Positions 62,504-64,000 of a stretch of 64,000 nt of DNA are shown here, one piece after another. Both the position numbers and the translations under genes were made by a program. The notes below the pieces were generated by a model, which saw only the letters and a program-made list of their open reading frames with translations, was not told the origin of the DNA and did not search any database. The DNA lies in assembly GCA_016718605.1 (NCBI GenBank), contig JADKCY010000003.1, positions 1,302,001-1,366,000 on the forward strand. The letters are read 5' to 3'. Position 1 is the first letter of the stretch. Every line of letters begins with the position of its first letter. The stretch is from Lysobacterales bacterium. Lineage in GTDB: Bacteria > Pseudomonadota > Gammaproteobacteria > Xanthomonadales > Xanthomonadaceae.

Positions 62504-63283
62504 ATGAACCGTCCACTGCCGATCCTGCGTGTCCTGACTGGACTTGCGCTGTCCTTTTCGTTCGCGACGACGGCGCTCGCCACGACGGTGGCGGGCCGCT
62601 ACCAGGGCATGCTCAGTGGCGAGCCCGTGGCATTGCAACTGCGCGAGGAAGGCCACCGGGTGATCGGTGTATTGAGCGACTCCACTTACAGTTACGAGGT
62701 TGAGGCCAGCGTGGCGGGCCAGCATCTGACCGGCCGAGCCGTGCAGGCGGAGCTGGGTCTGATGGTGACTCTGGATGGGCCGATTCGCGCAGACGGCCTC
62801 GACCTCAACGTCAGTCTGACCTTGCTCGGCGAAACCGCCTCCGAGCGCGTCTGGTTTGCGCGCAGCGGTAGCCAATCCGCGGCACCTCGCGAACAGACTC
62901 AGCAGGCGCCACGCGCTGCAAGCAGCGGCCAGCGCGATCCGGCCATGGTGGGCCACTGGGTACACGAAGAACTCTACAACAGTGGCAGTGGTGCGGACTT
63001 CATGGGTAGCAGCAGCACGCAGAGCATGGTCTTGCTTGCCGATGGCCGCATCGCCAACGGCGGCAGTGCCGTCCACATGGGCGGTAGCAACTACTCCGGC
63101 TACAGTAGCGATGCGGGCGGCGAGATCGTTGCAGGCGCGAGTTGGAGCACGCGTGATCAGCACCTCTGGGTGAGCGAGGACGCCAGCGGGCAGCAAGTCG
63201 ATCTGGGCCGGTACTACGTCGAGAACGGCCGTCTGTTGCTGACTGGCAACAACGGCAAGAAGCTGCTGTTTACACGCCGCTGA
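62504..63283 (+). CDS. Secreted hypothetical protein
   Basis: 259 aa with a signal peptide (MNRPLPILRVLTGLALSFSFATTALA). The first domain (TTVAGRYQGMLSGEPVALQLREEGHRVIGVLSDSTYSYEVEASVAGQHLTGRA) is a lipocalin-like or FIMAH-type beta unit of small exported proteins. A Gln/Ala/Ser-rich linker follows. A second beta domain starts VGHWVHEELYNSGSGADFMGSSSTQSMVLLADGRI and has Gly/Ser-rich strands. No enzyme motif seen. The last 14 bases overlap the end of the converging CPBP gene. Confidence 0.65.
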   Translation: MNRPLPILRVLTGLALSFSFATTALATTVAGRYQGMLSGEPVALQLREEGHRVIGVLSDSTYSYEVEASVAGQHLTGRAVQAELGLMVTLDGPIRADGLDLNVSLTLLGETASERVWFARSGSQSAAPREQTQQAPRAASSGQRDPAMVGHWVHEELYNSGSGADFMGSSSTQSMVLLADGRIANGGSAVHMGGSNYSGYSSDAGGEIVAGASWSTRDQHLWVSEDASGQQVDLGRYYVENGRLLLTGNNGKKLLFTRR

Positions 63284-63998
63284 ATCCGCGCTCGGCGGCG
63301 GGCAGAACGACCGTGCGACGGTCCTGCCTGACCAGACTGACATACACCGCCACCGCGGCCGCCATGACCGTCAATTGCATCGACAGCAATGCGATGTCCC
63401 ATCCCGTCCGACTGTAGCGCTCACCAAGGAACACCGAGATATCCCAAGCCCCATGCGCCAGCATCGCCGGCCAAAGCAAGCCGAAGTGGCGGCGAAACAC
63501 ATACAGCACAATGCCCATCAATGCGGCCAGCACGATCTGAAGACCGCCAATCCATCCGGTGCCCATCCACATGTTGGGTGCATGAAATAGGCCGAACCAC
63601 ACGCCGGTCCAGATCGCCGCCGACGCCTCGCTGCGGCCACCGTGGCGAAGACCGCGCAGCACGATGCCGCGAAATAGCACCTCTTCGGCAAAGCCCACCA
63701 AGACGCCGGTCAACAGAATGGCGACCAGCAGATCCGTGGGCACGTCGGCCCAACGCACACCGACCAGTCGCGCCACGATGGCAACGATCCAGAGTGCCAT
63801 CGCGATCTTCATCGTCGTGGTCGTGTGCAACCTGACCGGCTCGCGCCACAGATGCGACCAGCGCGACCACAGGGTGAAGGCGCCCAACACTACCGCGCCG
63901 ATCAGCAACGGGATAACCGCCGTGCGCCACGCGTTATCGGCCGTGGCGAACCAGTCCAGATAGCTGATCCCGGATGAGATCTGAATCGAAAGAGTCAC
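63270..63998 (-). CDS. CPBP-family intramembrane glutamic endopeptidase (start may lie outside window)
   Basis: At least 242 aa and about seven membrane helices. The CPBP (CAAX-protease and bacteriocin-processing, formerly Abi) motifs are VGFAEEVLFRGIVLRGL (E-E-x3-F-R), VWFGLFHAPNMW (F-x-x-x-H) and MLAHGAWDISVF (third His motif), all catalytic residues present. The most upstream codon visible is a GTG at 63998 and the frame may continue beyond the window, so the true start is uncertain. Role may be processing of membrane proteins or self-immunity; target unknown. Confidence 0.85.
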   Translation of the reverse strand: MTLSIQISSGISYLDWFATADNAWRTAVIPLLIGAVVLGAFTLWSRWSHLWREPVRLHTTTTMKIAMALWIVAIVARLVGVRWADVPTDLLVAILLTGVLVGFAEEVLFRGIVLRGLRHGGRSEASAAIWTGVWFGLFHAPNMWMGTGWIGGLQIVLAALMGIVLYVFRRHFGLLWPAMLAHGAWDISVFLGERYSRTGWDIALLSMQLTVMAAAVAVYVSLVRQDRRTVVLPAAERGFSGV

Positions 63999-64000
63999 CG

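Noticed and set aside
1..64000. CRISPR arrays or a prophage
   Set aside because: No regularly spaced repeats of 23-47 bp with unique spacers were seen; the only phased repeats are the IS21 ends. No phage structural genes were recognised.

Overview
The window looks like a chromosomal segment of a high-GC gammaproteobacterium of the Lysobacterales (Xanthomonadales). The evidence is the gene content: a DUF6776-bactofilin-ErpA-NudC-AmpE cluster, DbpA, RluF, RppH, an SSSF-fused hybrid histidine kinase, CadC-like TPR regulators, and secreted proteins that carry an F-A-D-G-F-E motif. The genus cannot be fixed from sequence alone. The window divides near 35.3 kb into a left accessory part, rich in insertion sequences and small unknown genes, and a right part of mostly ordinary chromosomal genes.

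Left part, 1-6.6 kb. An IS3-family element (81-1302, with terminal inverted repeats and a T TTT TTG frameshift site) lies against fragments of another IS3 orfA and of an IS1595-like element. After it come a small hypothetical gene, a frameshifted secreted-protein gene and a cysteine-rich gene cut by a complete IS21-family element (4008-6575). The IS21 copy has TGCAGATTCC-type ends, 23-bp-phased terminal repeats, a CGCCGG target duplication and a frameshift in istA.

6.6-15.6 kb. This is a run of accessory genes: a BPSL0761-family protein, a MESH1-like (p)ppGpp hydrolase, a HEPN-like protein, a HAD-fold protein, an Hsp70-TPR gene overlapping a small zinc-ribbon gene, a histone-deacetylase-fold amidohydrolase and several unknowns. 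A palindrome TCTCA-N5-TGAGA recurs about 45-55 bp upstream of start codons in this part of the window. It precedes the BPSL0761 gene, hsp70 and the 13690 gene, and there are degenerate copies ahead of the two IS1595-like ATGs. I consider this the most interesting unexplained signal.

16-30 kb. Secreted and envelope genes: a carboxypeptidase-regulatory-repeat zinc metallopeptidase, a CadC-like TPR regulator, a beta-helix protein with a small secreted partner, a large sortilin-like beta-propeller protein and a TolB/TPR membrane protein.

30-35.3 kb. A relic of the same IS3 element (30040-30222), the C-terminal end of a DUF3320-type helicase, an Mrr-like nuclease with a membrane anchor, and a PLD-helicase-DUF3427 protein. 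Together they look like a defence island. It ends at a 38-nt tRNA-Pro-like 3' fragment and a GTGCCCA-rich inverted repeat, which resemble an attachment site.

Right part, 35.6-64 kb. tRNA-Met with its terminator, dbpA, the SSSF hybrid kinase overlapping gfa and an M23 peptidase, an acyltransferase, and a phytase-like/choice-of-anchor I protein behind a probable PHO box. These are followed by an SGNH-like secreted protein, DUF1415-rluF-acyltransferase/MFS, the minus-strand cluster from DUF6776 to ampE, a two-gene signalling unit (REC-REC-degenerate GGDEF-EAL plus a hybrid kinase), bfd, rppH, a small secreted protein and a CPBP protease at the window edge.
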